A DNA stretch of 64,000 nt from Dryococelus australis (lineage: Eukaryota; Arthropoda; Insecta; Phasmatodea; Phasmatidae). Within the stretch, counting starts at the first letter, position 1. Each line of letters begins with the position of its first letter. Positions 33,717 through 45,381 of the stretch are shown here, piece by piece. The stretch spans positions 56,575,251-56,639,250 of the forward strand of contig CM056994.1 in NCBI GenBank assembly GCA_029891345.1. The letters are read 5' to 3'. The notes beneath the pieces were generated by a model. That model did not search any database. It was not told the origin of the DNA and saw only the letters and a program-made list of their open reading frames with translations. Both the position numbers and the translations under genes were made by a program.

Positions 33717-35450
33717 TAGGTAAAAATTCGCGTTAACATATGCATTACTTACACTACATTGCTTCATATTTTGAAGTTTACGCCAGTACGGAAATGATCT
33801 GATGATTTAATTGATTAGTAATTTCGTGATTGACAACTTTATTTAAATATGAAATTCGTAAGACAAAATTACCAATAACTTAATCGCTTTTGCATATATA
33901 GTCGCGTTACGTAATCATTTCGTTAGCAAATTCTGCCAATTTTAATGCGGTCTTAGTACGAATCAGTAGCAAATCTGCGAAACAGTATTACCAAAGTTCA
34001 CTTACTTCATTGCCACAGTTTCCATTTATTTTTCTAATTATTCTGTGATTAATATTTAAAGTCTGGCTTGCGGACTTCCAATGTGTGGTCATTCAGCATA
34101 CGTAAGCAGATTTCAGTTTTCCCCCTAGTTTTATTTACCATTCAATGACGCGATGTTCACTATTGACATTCCTGCGCTCTTCGTACTTTCAGTGTATGAC
34201 GTCATTTCCTGTAAATAAGTTTCATTGAGTGCTCAATGACTAACAATAGTTGTTAAATGATTCCGGGAAATTTGTGGAGAAAAGTTCTGTCTTTCCTTGT
34301 AGAACTATAAAAGCAGTAAGCACAATGTAGTACGAAATAACTAAAGTCGGAAAAAAATTGCAGTTTGATTTTGTGTCAAGCCATACCTGAAATACTTGTA
34401 TGTTTGTGTCACTTTTGTAATCGTAGTTTACTTGTATGTTCTTTGCGTCTGCTTAAAACCCCTTTCACACTGTTAAACTTTCACTTTCAAATAAATTCGA
34501 CAAAATTTGAAAACGAAATAGGACCATCGAAAGTTTCCATCTAACAAATTAGATCAAATATTCTTGGGTGCTTTTTAAAATGTGTCAAGCTGTCAATTTT
34601 TCATTTTACTGAGAGAATCTATGCTGGATTTTTATTTAAATTTTAAAAAGAAAAAGTGAAATACAGCTGTATTATTTCCGCGCTGTTCACTACAGTAAGA
34701 AATATAACTAATGTTGTGATTTATTTTCACTACTTTATTAAATTCAAATTTGATCTATCACAATTCTTTTAATGATATTTAACGCCTATAAATTACTATT
34801 ATTCCTGAGGACTAATCACTTTAAACAGCATTCATGCTCAGAGAGTTGCTAAATAAGTTATTTCCATGAGATTATTTTGTTTCCAGCAATCGTTCGCTAT
34901 TTTTACGATTTGTGATGTCGAAAACGGCCATTTTTGTCACGCATGATTCTAATGGAATGGCTTTTTTCAGAAACAACATATAAGTCTCTTGTTCGGCAGT
35001 TTTGAGTTAAGCGGAAGTAGATGCACAGTTTTAGAAAAAAAGCATAAGCCAGCGCATTATTCACAACTTTTGATGGCGATGAAAACTATCTGTTAATTCA
35101 GACACAACATAAGTCAAAGAGTTATGTTGTTTCGGTACTAACAGTCGAGAATGAGTTGTGATATTTCTGAATTAAACTTCCAATCCAAGGAGAACATACA
35201 AAATAACCTAGTTCCACCTCCTTAACTTTCAAGGTTGGTAACCCATGCACAACAGTTGAATGTGTTAAGAGTTCCCAGAGGTTATGTTATTGGGCCTCGT
35301 GTGTGAGATTGCTACTGTTTTCAGTACATTTTCTGTAATTTTCAATGCATGCACAGACTGCATATGGATTCTGAAAATGAACTTGTGGTTCCTCCCGATA
35401 ATAAAAGTAAAGGAAGCGAGGAACAAGAAATGAATGTGATTACAAATAAC
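33717..35450. other. gene-free AT-rich stretch
   Basis: No coding or repeat signature that I can support. Confidence 0.4.
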
Positions 35451-35454
35451 AGTT

Positions 35455-36595
35455 AGACATACTTAAAATATACCAGTTTAAATCAACTGCCGCAGTACTG
35501 CTTGTCTACCAAATTTGGTAAGAATCGGTCTGTTGTTTCCCGAGATATGACATGAAAATTTAACTATTTGTGTGGCGCTATCTTATAAAATGGCGGACAA
35601 AAGTGGCTCCTTGTAGAAACATTTCATAGTTATAATATAGATTACTAGCATACAAAGTTAAATTGGCATTGATTACATAGTTTCGACGATAGATATAGCA
35701 ATCTAAGCCTTTTTAGGCTATATAAGCGCCATTTTGAAGTTAAGTTTCCGACCTACATAAAACATACCAGTTTACATCGTCTGCTGCAGTAATAATTGTT
35801 TGTCAAATTAAGTTGTAGTCGGTTAATTGGTTTCGAGATAAGACAAATAACTTTAATTATTTGTGTGGCACTATCTTACAAAATGGTGGAGGAAAGAGGC
35901 GCCGTGTATGAACATTTTACTGATGTAATATATACTGCTAGCATACAAAGTTAAGTTGGAATTAATTGCATGGTTTCGGCGATGTAGCATACCTACTAAG
36001 CTAAAAATGGCTGTATCACCGCCATTTTGAAAATAGATGTTATACATATTTAAAACACACATGTTTACATCACCTGCCGCAGTACTACAAGTCTACCAAA
36101 TTTGGTAGGAATCGGTCAATTGTTTCCCGAGATATTATACTAAAACTTTATTTATTCGTGTGGTGCTATGTTAAAAAAAATTACCTACAAAATTGGTTAT
36201 ATGTTGGTATAACTGTACAATACTTCTAATATATACTTTCAACATACACAATTTGGTTAATACTGGTCCAATAGTTTGATAAATATACCAAATAAAATTG
36301 AAATATTTGTATGGTTGTCATTTTGATGATTAGTGCCTAATCAATTCAAATTACTTACGCTTACATGTCCAACCATACTATCACTTGTGTGCCAACATTT
36401 GGCAAGAGATAGTTGAATAGTTTTAGAGATAAATACAAAAAGGCATTTTTCATGTGGCACTATCTTCCAAAATGGCAGGCCAGTAACGTGGATTAAATGC
36501 TTAAATGATGCACTGACAATATACAAAATTTGGTTTAAATCATTTCGGTGGTTCCCGAGGTATGGCATATCTCCCTAAATTTTAAAAGGGTGCCA
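35455..36595 (+). repeat. ~295-bp degenerate tandem repeat, about four units
   Basis: Anchor words TTAAATCAACTGCCGCAGTA (35474), TTTACATCGTCTGCTGCAGT (35771) and TTTACATCACCTGCCGCAGT (36063) give periods of 297 and 292 bp. A fourth, weaker unit starts near 36342. Each unit goes on with CTACCAAATTTGGTA, CGAGATA, TGTGTGGCGCTATCTTA and AAAATGGC, and units 1 and 2 end with CGCCATTTTGAA. The 'MSIGN'-type ORFs here are not genes. Confidence 0.85.
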
Positions 36596-36616
36596 TTTCG
36601 ATAGAAAGTGCATGGA

Positions 36617-36619
<3 letters not shown>

Positions 36620-36668
<49 letters not shown>
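36620..36668. repeat. (TA)n microsatellite
   Basis: About 24 uninterrupted TA units. Confidence 0.98.
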
Positions 36669-36671
<3 letters not shown>

Positions 36672-36925
36672 GCTAGAAAAAAATTAGATACCATTTGCAT
36701 TCGTACTGTAATGCCGTGTTGTATCAGAATGGTTCGCATGTCTAACCGCTACCCCCTGTACAGTGCCACATTTTTTCCTGGTGGTGGAAATTGTAATTAA
36801 TCGATATTTTATTGTCAATCGCTTCCGCGATCCCTTATTAGTATATCTGCCAGATATCATTACCGTGCACTGATTACGGTACTCACTCGGCCGCTGTGAG
36901 TACCGTTACATTAATATTAAGTACC

Positions 36926-36928
<3 letters not shown>

Positions 36929-36958
<30 letters not shown>
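36929..36958. repeat. (TA)n microsatellite
   Basis: About 14 TA units after CCG. Confidence 0.97.
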
Positions 36959-36962
<4 letters not shown>

Positions 36963-37088
36963 TGTATACATGTATATATACACAAACATACACGTCAGCT
37001 CAGACTTTCTTAAGTACCATGTATGCAGAGATTGGTGAAATTCGGTTCGCGTGTTCAAAAGTTTTAAAGGTGGACACGCAAGCAAAAA

Positions 37089-37111
37089 ACACACACACAC
37101 ACACACACACA
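37089..37111. repeat. (AC)n microsatellite
   Basis: About 11 AC units. Confidence 0.97.
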
Positions 37112-38139
37112 GGGTACACAACAGGCACGCAGACAGAACATTAATCATATTATAAGCCTTTCTTTACTTCGTAAATTCGGCTAAAGGTGACGGGTGGCAA
37201 AATTCGTATTTTTGTTTGATATATAACGTGTGTACCTATATCATTGCATTTCTGGACATGATGTTTATGATTAAATTTTTGTTAATCATAGCATATTGTG
37301 TATAAACTGAAGTGTATTTATGTACATATATATAAGTAAAATGATTATGCTGAATCTGACACAAGGGCGTGGGGCGTAGGAGCCAGGCGTCGGGAGCCCG
37401 CCAAGTTGGAATTTCATTTTTCCCCCTAAAAATTCCCATTTTTTCCTAAAAATTTCCCTTTTGCCCAGCTGCAAAAACGAACCCCCTGAAAGCTGGCTTT
37501 CAACATCAGAGCAGATAACCAAGTATAACTTTATATTTGTATACAAAAGACAAAAGCAAAATTTCAGTTTCTATTAAATTTAGTGTATTTTTAGTGTTAC
37601 CAAATGTTACAAACGCCTGATGCTATTTTTAATGTTTGAAAGAATAGGCCATAGTCGCGTGGATAACCTTAACTGCCGCAGAAATATAATTTTCTTGTTA
37701 CAGTGGCGAAGAAAGCTTCGTGTGGAATCGGCATTGTTCGTCCCCGTAACGCGAAGCCAACCGCGTACAAAGTATATAATAAACAAACGCACGCGATACA
37801 AGTGACGCTTCTGATTGGCTGAGTTCCGCTAATATTTGTTCCCGTCTCGCCGCAGGTTCACCAACATGACCAAATGTCACTCGTATACGCTTGCCTGGCA
37901 CTCCCCTCGCACACTGAAAACGTATGCGACTTCCAGGGGTTGGAGCTTACAACAATTGTCTCGGATACGTTGTGGACTGTGCGAGACGTCGTCGTATACC
38001 AACTGCACTCGAACGATCTCGAGATTAGGCCCCCTGGACTCAGGACCCAAAACCCCACGACATTGAATGATCTTAGTAACAAAAACTCGAGAAGAAATTC
38101 ATAAAAGTCAACAGGCATATTATGTTAATGACTGCTACC

Positions 38140-38520
38140 GCCATATTGATTTGCAGGTGACCTTGAGCTTGAACCCATTAACTTGAACCCAAAATATCCC
38201 AAAAAAAAATTGTTATTAAAAATTATTAAATAATTATTTTTAAAAATATTTTAAAAACTTAAATATCCAGATGTCTCCCTCGAATCCCACCTATACTCAT
38301 TCCGCCATCATGGTTTTTTCCTTTACCATTTGTTCATACCTTGCTGTAGTTCGTCTCTCCCCTCCGTTCAACTGCCATATTGGATTTCGTATGTTTCATC
38401 ATCTAGGTGATGCTAGTGTATTAATTCACCCATTAGGCGGCAGCCATATTCGTTTATGTTTTTAAAGTATAGGTTGCGCTATCGCCGCCCGCCATGTTGG
38501 AGGCTCATAGGCGATGTTAA
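38140..38520 (+). other. Segment with recurrent GCCATATTG/GCCATGTTGG words
   Basis: GCCATATTG at about 38149 and 38373, GCCATCATGG at 38304, GCCATATTCG at 38443 and GCCATGTTGG at 38491 are unevenly spaced. No clear unit length; the meaning is unknown. Confidence 0.35.
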
Positions 38521-38814
38521 TGCCAAGCGAGCTGTCGACACTCATTTATAGGCATACGAAAATCTGTAATTTTCTAATCAACAGTATACCTACATGCAGA
38601 ATTTATTAAATACGTAATTGTTATTGCAAATTTGAAGTTGTACAATTTTTAAAAGAAAATATATTTAATTATATAATTGCACATATAGTACAACGGTACT
38701 TTGTAAAATACTTTTTAATGAATTTCGTTTTATTTCTATGGCTTTTGAATTTTAACTATATTCTGACAAATAAGATAAACATGAAATTAAAAAAAAAAAA
38801 AACAATTTATGCAA

Positions 38815-39315
38815 TTAATTTACTACAGGTGCTCGTGCCCTTATAAAATTACAATTTTCTTTAATATAACATCTGAGTAAATGGTCGCTACAACTGATAT
38901 GCTTAACGCACCTGTCACACAAATATGATATGCAACAAGGATTCTTGGCACAATTAAAGCGCTCATGTCGTCGAGCATTGCTGCTGCGCGTGAAGGTCTT
39001 TCCACAGAAGCGACACCTATAATGTCGGAATGGTTCAGCAGAGGTGGTTGTCGCTGGAACAAACGTTGATGGTCCAGTTGACAATGCAGTTGCCGCAGCT
39101 GAAGAACTGGATTGCTCTTCTGCATGCACTGTTCCAAACCTTCCCGATGACCCTGGAAATCCCGGTAGACACATAGGTAGCCCATCTGAAGACGTCGATG
39201 GCAATGCTACCATAGGAATTGCACACGAAAAAGTCGATATCACTGCTGGTACCACTCCCGAAGAAGTCGATGGTACTACCATAACTACCATTAGCTCTGG
39301 AGTCTCCCAAGACAT
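38815..39315 (-). CDS. Single-exon zinc-finger-like protein, 166 aa
   Basis: Intact minus-strand ORF from ATG 39313-39315 to TAA 38815-38817. Residues 1-95 are low-complexity, rich in Ser, Thr, Val and Pro. Residues 99-126 form a zinc-finger-like unit YRCRFCGKTFTRSSNARRHE with Cys101, Cys104, His117 and Cys122 (C2HC spacing 2-12-4). A second metal-site-like cluster has Cys133, Cys136, His145 and Cys149. Likely a nuclear nucleic-acid-binding protein; the target is unknown. The start context has A at -3. A further upstream ATG at 39358 in another frame opens an overlapping 107-codon ORF and could reduce translation. Upstream DNA has promoter-like motifs and an AATAAA lies downstream near 38735 (minus strand). 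The fingers resemble those accompanying mobile-element proteins in insects, so a TE origin is possible. Confidence 0.6.
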   Translation of the reverse strand: MSWETPELMVVMVVPSTSSGVVPAVISTFSCAIPMVALPSTSSDGLPMCLPGFPGSSGRFGTVHAEEQSSSSAAATALSTGPSTFVPATTTSAEPFRHYRCRFCGKTFTRSSNARRHERFNCAKNPCCISYLCDRCVKHISCSDHLLRCYIKENCNFIRARAPVVN

Positions 39316-39359
39316 CGTAGATGCAGAAGATGCAGACGTTAGCTGAGACTATACGCATT

Positions 39360-39530
39360 TAACGGGAGCTGCTGTCAAACTAAGTCTCTCAGCTGACGTC
39401 CCTACTGATTATAATATACGAGTATGCAGGTTCTATGACGTCGTATTGGCTTTGAACCAATCTTATTACACCATTAATACATTGTGCGGACACCGACCAG
39501 CCAATCACGTGATTGCAGCTGACCAATTGC
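39360..39530 (-). promoter_or_regulatory. Promoter-like region for the zinc-finger ORF
   Basis: Upstream of the minus-strand ORF: a TATA-like TATATTATAAT near 39407-39420, two TGACGTC (CRE-like) words near 39394 and 39437, several CCAAT/ATTGG boxes (about 39447, 39459, 39502, 39521) and a CACGTG E-box near 39507. The density of motifs and their spacing to the ORF (~90 bp from TATA to ATG) suit a real promoter, but binding is untested. Confidence 0.45.
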
Positions 39531-39687
39531 GTGAGGTGGAGGAGTCATTTTGGAGTCATTATAAGTCAATTTGGAGTAATTATAGGTCATTTAGGAGTTT
39601 TTTGGAGTCCGTCTGTTGGAGGAGGAGTCTTTCTGCAAATTGGAATATGTTGGACTCTTTGTGATGGTTTGTGTGCATATGTAGCTG

Positions 39688-39938
39688 TGAGTGAGTGAAG
39701 AGATTTGGACGACTCTTCACAGCGAGGTCTTGAGAGCCAATGAGGGTGATTGAAATGAATATGGAGCGGCGCCGGAATGAGAGGGTGGGGGAAACGGGAT
39801 ATCCCCGAGAAAACCCGCCGACCAACGGCATTGTCCGGCACGATTCCCACTTGCGAAAATCCGGCAACCCGGTCGGGGATTGAACCCTGTTCGCCTTGGT
39901 TTGAGGCGAGCATGTTAATCGCTCAGCCACCGTGGCCT
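39688..39938 (-). mobile_element. tRNA-derived SINE, copy 2
   Basis: Minus-strand copy. Head: CACGGTGGCTGAGCGATTAA, box B-like GGTTCAATCCCC, body GGCGGGTTTTCTCGGGGATA, tail AATCACCCTCATTGGCTCTC and CTTCACTCACTCACAG. Confidence 0.92.
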
Positions 39939-40330
39939 CGTGTAGGTGTGGTTAGTGCATGTGTGTGTAGGTGTGCATGTGTGTGGGCGAGAGTGTGTGT
40001 ACGTGTGTGTGGGGTCGGTCTGGCAGAAGTTAAGACTTACTGCCGCACGTGATGTCTCAGAACTGCCACCGGCCCACCTAACTTAATCATATTTGCACAT
40101 TATTTCTTCGCGTTTCTATGTTACTTTCCATTGCATATGATATACCACTGAATTCATCTTTGCAGGTACTTTCAGATGCCGTTGAAATAAATGTATGTCT
40201 CCAGGGGAAAAATCATATGTGGTTTAATTATTTCTGTCCGTACACGTTATACGAATAGTCACTTTGCGGCAAATTACTTGGGCCCTTCCCCCCTTCCCCC
40301 CTTAAATTTCGTTTAGCGAAAACCGCATTT

Positions 40331-40445
<115 letters not shown>

Positions 40446-40527
40446 TATATATGTACATATATGTATATACGTACACGCTTTCTCTAATCATTTCGACTCT
40501 TACTTTGCTCAACTTTAATTCTATGTT

Positions 40528-40700
40528 ATAGGCTGTTCACGGTTAACTAAGCAAATTTTAAATCAATCTTTGAAAAAAATCACTGCATACAGCTGCATAC
40601 ATTTCACCGTAAGCTCTGGCTGGAATGCTTTTCGTAAAGTTGGCAATGAATTAGGAGAAGTAGTTCCATGTTTTATCATCGTTTTAAAAGTGTGCGGTTG
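40528..40700 (+). mobile_element. MITE fragment, GGCTGTTCACG family, copy 2
   Basis: TATAGGCTGTTCACGGTTAA at 40529 is followed by text matching the same family (AATCACTGCATACAGCTGCA, GTAAAGTTGGCAAT, GTAGTTCCATG). The other terminus was not found, so it is probably truncated. It lies ~300 bp left of the Polinton-like element. Confidence 0.6.
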
Positions 40701-41007
40701 AAGTTTATAGAAACTGAATTAATTTGATTTAATCTCTACTAGTTTTATGGACATAATAGCATGAACTGTTGTAATAGCGAAACATTTATATTTGTAATAT
40801 TTTTTAAGTTTCGCTTGATCCACACACAAATAATATAAATAGGCCCCTGGCACTGTTAATTTTTCGTATAGCGTAAATATACAAAATTGGAGAGAAAATA
40901 GATCCTAAGCACGTTTTCAAATGCACTCATTTAATTGAGAACAACCTATAGACTCTCGGAGCAGCGTTTTATAACTCCACCCTTGGTCGCGTCGCTGTTT
41001 CCGCTGT

Positions 41008-41013
41008 GATATT
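41008..41013 (+). other. Left 6-bp target site duplication (GATATT)
   Basis: GATATT directly precedes the AG of the left terminus and is repeated exactly after the CT of the right terminus at 49130-49135. Six bases is the duplication length reported for Polinton/Maverick integration. Confidence 0.8.
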
Positions 41014-41942
41014 AGTAGAGAGGGCATGTATGTTCTAGCACACTTAGTGCAAGAGTGGCCTAAGTCGTATTTGGTGCATGAGTGGACTAAGTGCCAAAGT
41101 ATATGTAAATTAGAATAATTAATTGTTTGGTTAATTGAATAATTAATAAGATTAATTGATTGATTAATTAAATTAATTAAAGAATGTTTTGATATCAACT
41201 ATTTTTATTTAAAAGAATTCTTTTGTATTAAAGAATGTTATAATTTTATTGGTGTCATAAGAGTGATATTGGCGGAGCGGCTTCGGTGTGTACTCTGTGA
41301 AATCCTAGAGCCAACTGACAAGAGGAGTGGGTTGTAATTGTTAATATAGGAGTTAAGGTGTTTGTAAGAGTGTTATAAGGGGCATTTTTATTTTTCTTGT
41401 TTGTGACTGTTATGTGGAGAAGGTTACACAGCCAGGTTGAATGTATGGAGGCATACTGAGTATTTAAATAAATATTTCGGCGAAATAAATATTTTTTAAT
41501 GAAAAGAGACTTTGAAATAGGTAACCAAACGAATTACTTAAATCACTCCTCGAACACCATAAAATAAACGAACTATTTCGGCAAAGCAAATTAAATAAGT
41601 ACGAATCATTAACCAATAGACTTGAAACAAATTTGTTAAACCGATTTTAATCATGCAATGAAACTGTTTTCCTTAGCAAAGTAACTGATCTCCACTTCAA
41701 TTACATATACATTAACCAAAAGACTTTAATAATGTGATTACCGAATGGAATATAAAATTTATATTTCAAATGCTAGCTTGTCATTAAACGAAACGTCCAG
41801 CTATTATAAAATTACAACTCCCAGCACTCCAAATCCCCCCTGACAAATATCCCCTCCCACACATACTCAACGTACTTCACCCTCATCGGCTCTCTAAACA
41901 TACAACGAAATACAAGCAAGGAATGCCTTACAAAACTGAATG
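41014..41942 (+). repeat. Left TIR of the Polinton-like element
   Basis: Inverted partner of 48268-49129. The inner end carries a fragment resembling the 3' part of the local SINE family (around 41840-41900). Confidence 0.85.
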
Positions 41943-41989
41943 GACACACTAAGAAATTAATTTAACAGCACACAACTATCTAATAATTT

Positions 41990-42670
41990 GTCTTCCCTCT
42001 TACCACATGTTAAAATCGCAGCAATTCCTCAAATCTTTTTCCGACATCCACGCCAGACTTTAATAAACAAATTGAGAATTGTATTGGGTAGGAAACGTTC
42101 AATGCCTTGTGCTACCCAACAAGGCAGACCGACGCCTGCCTCTCGGAAAGAAAAAATTTCTCAGTCTGCCCGACCCAGCTTCTCTGTTCCGCATGCAAGG
42201 TTAAGGAAAATTTCCTCAAATTCTAACACTGCTCGAGACCACACATTTCACCATTTCGTCCCAACTCATCCCCAATACAGTAGGCAAGAACAAGCCTTTC
42301 ACACCGTTCCACCAAGAAGGCAATATATTATTCTGCCCTGAGAGGCATGTAGACAACGCTGCCAAAGAGGGGGAGAGTTTAGGAGACCACCCTCCAACAA
42401 CCCATCCCCCTTTCCCAGTGTGGACGTCTCTGCTAAACATGGCCTCGAAAAATTATAGCCAACACACTCCCTCACACCACCCCCTCCAAGAACTCCACGC
42501 TATGGCACCCAACAATACAACATTCAGTGTCGCCCGTTTAACAAATCCAGTGCGGGCCACCATCAGTTCCATTTCGCTGGCTGTGGCTTCCTCACACACA
42601 CAAAGAATCCACCCCCATTACTCGCACCCTAAGACAGGTGGAGGGCGACGCACTGCCAGGTAACTTTGCT
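41990..42670 (+). other. C/A-rich interior segment with weak ORFs
   Basis: Two plus-strand ORFs (41988-42341 and 42418-42663) are rich in Pro, His, Ser and Gln. The composition follows the C/A-rich DNA and no domain is visible, so I do not call them genes. Confidence 0.3.
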
Positions 42671-43443
42671 GACCGTGAGAACCAGTAAATTTAGTGCACG
42701 CCTGCCAGCCTAAGCCTGGCTTGCCCCAGTGAGGAAAATTTCAAATGCCACTAATGTGTTCCCTTCACATCTACAGTAAAGCACATTAACTCATTCAAAA
42801 GTCAAGGAAACTTCTACCGAAACAAACCGATTTTAGATAATTATAAGTATTGATACAAATATTACGTTATTCAATGAATCAAACTAAATATTTGGAAAAT
42901 CCATTTTCCAGTATTTAAAAAGTATTTTTCTATCCAAATATTTTACCAGCTAACATTTTTAAACGTATGTGTGTATATATTCAGTAAATACACTTTCTCT
43001 ACAAAACTAAACCACTCTTCATAACTAATAAGTTTCTTTTAGAAATACACCCAACTAACATTTATACCAAATGTATATGTTTGAGCAAAATGCTGCATTT
43101 CGAACCCTGAAAGGATTTTTGGAAGCTAACAAATGTATATATATTTTTCTCTACTAACACAGATTGCATCTGTACTAAGTTTATTTTACAAATACACCCA
43201 AATATATCAAAAATGTGTATATTTTAGACAAATGTGTATAAAAGTACCACGATTTCAGCCTGGAATGAGTTTTAAAAGTGTATAAGTAGCAATAAATTAA
43301 TTTTTCTTTTGGTCTTAAGCCAGCATCTGTCGAAGTCAGGTCGTGTCAAGAGTGTAACACCCAAGTGGGTGCATTAATCAACAGATTTCACCAAGACGTA
43401 CTACAGATTTAAGTGAGAGGTTTACATCAAAAATGTATCCGAT

Positions 43444-43646
43444 ATGTTAATCAGTCTACAAACTTCAGCAACAGGTTATATGCACGATAGCAACTGTTGC
43501 GAAAATTGCGATGAAGATTGTGTTAGACTGTTTAATGCCATTTTAGCATATGTTCTAAGCAAGATGCTCTTAAGCTTAAATGTAGAGAATCTTTTATTGC
43601 TACCTAAAGAATTTCTCCTAACATTTGCGGGACACAAAATTCAACA

Positions 43647-43683
<37 letters not shown>

Positions 43684-44140
43684 TTATTTATTTATATATA
43701 TATATATACCTCTTAGAGGATTTAAGAGGCAATGAGGTAATAGTCTCGTATTTGCCTTGTGATGAAGATTGTCCATATGGTACACCAGCTTTCTTCAATC
43801 AGCCAAACACTGTACATTTGAGGAGAGATTGTGTAATGCGAAGATGGCAAAATGTTGTGGAACTCGCTAACCCTCCTGTTTTACAAACAGACAATTACGG
43901 TATTGCTGAAATTGATTCGGAAGCCACAACTGAACTGTTGTAAACCAAACTAGACTTGTTAGATTCTATGATTGAAACTTGCAACTTACGATTTATTTTG
44001 CAGAAGGGTTCCAAAATTATCAAGACAATTATTTTATAATTAAAGAACTCGCAATTTCTTAAGCAACTGACGATAATGGCACAAAAGTGTTATCTTTCAT
44101 AGCTCCAAGACCTTGGTATACCTTAAATTAGGAATTGAAG
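43444..44140 (+). pseudogene. Unidentified coding remnants inside the Polinton-like element
   Basis: An open segment from 43444 (CCENCDEDCVRLFNAILAYV) runs into a (TG)n(TA)n microsatellite at 43646-43708. It resumes in another frame to a TAA near 43943 (RRDCVMRRWQNVVELANPP). From about 43998 another frame reads GFQNYQDNYFIIKELAIS, then a stop, then APRPWYTL. The FIIKELA-type text resembles a short conserved domain that I associate with PolB-linked proteins of invertebrate Polintons, but I cannot name it with certainty. All pieces are broken. Confidence 0.35.
43646..43709. repeat. (TG)n(TA)n microsatellite
   Basis: About 13 TG units, then TA with TTTA interruptions. It artificially extends ORFs across it. 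Confidence 0.97.
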
Positions 44141-44254
44141 ATGAGTCAGTTGCATATCTCAGACTGAGACCCGTTTCACACTGTTAAATACTCATAAATA
44201 AATGTAATTCAATTTAGGATAAAAAAAATAGAAAGTACTCTGAGAAAAATAGGT

Positions 44255-44790
44255 GTATGACTGTGAGTATGAGTGCAGGGGAAGTGTGTGGTAATTTTTG
44301 TTTTAAATTTAGTCAGTTTTAAGAAATTTGAGGGTGGGCTTTCGTGTGTTTGCATGTGAATTGAAGGAACGTAGAAAAAATCTGGGAACTAAACCAGGCT
44401 GTGCCAAGCATGTCTGGAGGTCGTAAATCCATGCCCATGTCTATATTCTGAATGTGTTGTTTGAGTGGAGGATGTATGTGTGATAGATGTTTGGACAATG
44501 AGTACTTCTAATTAATGAAGTGATTAATGTGTGACAGGGGATTTGGGCATATAATTTAATTTTAAGTAGTTTAAGAGATTTAAGGGTGGGCTGTTCTATG
44601 TTTGGGTGTGAATTATAAAACATAGAAAAATATTTGGGAACTAAGGCAAGCTATGCCAAGCATATCTGGAGGGCGCAAAACCCTACCCATGTCTATGTTC
44701 TTAATGCATTGTTTGAGTGAAGGATGTCTGTGTGATGGATATTTGGACAATAAATAACTCTAAAAAATGGAATATTTGATGTGTGATGGG
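44255..44790 (+). repeat. Two-copy tandem repeat, period ~252 bp
   Basis: GCCAAGCATGTCTGGAGG at 44403 and GCCAAGCATATCTGGAGG at 44655 anchor two units that also share TTTAAGGGTGGGCT/TTTGAGGGTGGGCT and TGTCTATGTTCTTAATG/TGTCTATATTCTGAATG. Confidence 0.88.
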
Positions 44791-45381
44791 GTGGGAAGTT
44801 TTAAGTATGCTATTTAGTTGTAAAAGTATAGAATGTTAAAAAAATTTTTTAAGGATTTAAGTATTTTTTATGTAATTTTTTTAGTAATTGTAAGTAAGTG
44901 GTGTAAATGTGTAATATGAGGTTAATTCCCCTCCCTGAAAACATTTTTTAAGATTAATATTTAAAATTTTGTCATAAAGAAATAATTTTTGCTAGTCAAA
45001 ATAAAAGTATTAAATGTGTTGTAAACACACACAACTGTCTTATTTTGAAACAAAATATTATTTGAGAAAAACAGACATTTTAAAATTTCAAGTAAATTTG
45101 CCCTCTGTTTATAATCAAATAGAATATTTATTTACAGTTACAACACAACATAACTTTGTTTCGAGACATTATAATAATTTTTTTGCATCTTTTTTTTGGC
45201 AATACACAGTCCTTTATTTTTTGTGGTGTTGAAATTACTGTATTGGAAAACAAAAATCATCTTGCATCACTATGAGTAATGGTAAACATCAAAATTTGGT
45301 AGTTTGTTGGACGATTTTTCATTAGCGACACAAAGTCTGAATCTGAGTTGCAAACGAAAATAACGTCTAGTACAAACTGTC

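Noticed and set aside
36896-37148. ORFs encoding poly(Ile-Tyr) or Cys-Val runs
   Set aside because: They are translations of TA and TG/AC microsatellites; the same applies at 12.86, 40.3, 43.65, 49.96, 50.9 and 51.9 kb.
39580-39930. Minus-strand ORFs with MPLVGGFSRG-type peptides (also at 16.0, 51.4 and 59.7 kb)
   Set aside because: These are accidental translations of the SINE body, not a protein family.
41988-42663. Two Pro/His-rich ORFs in the Polinton interior
   Set aside because: Composition simply mirrors C/A-rich DNA; no match to known Polinton genes could be seen.
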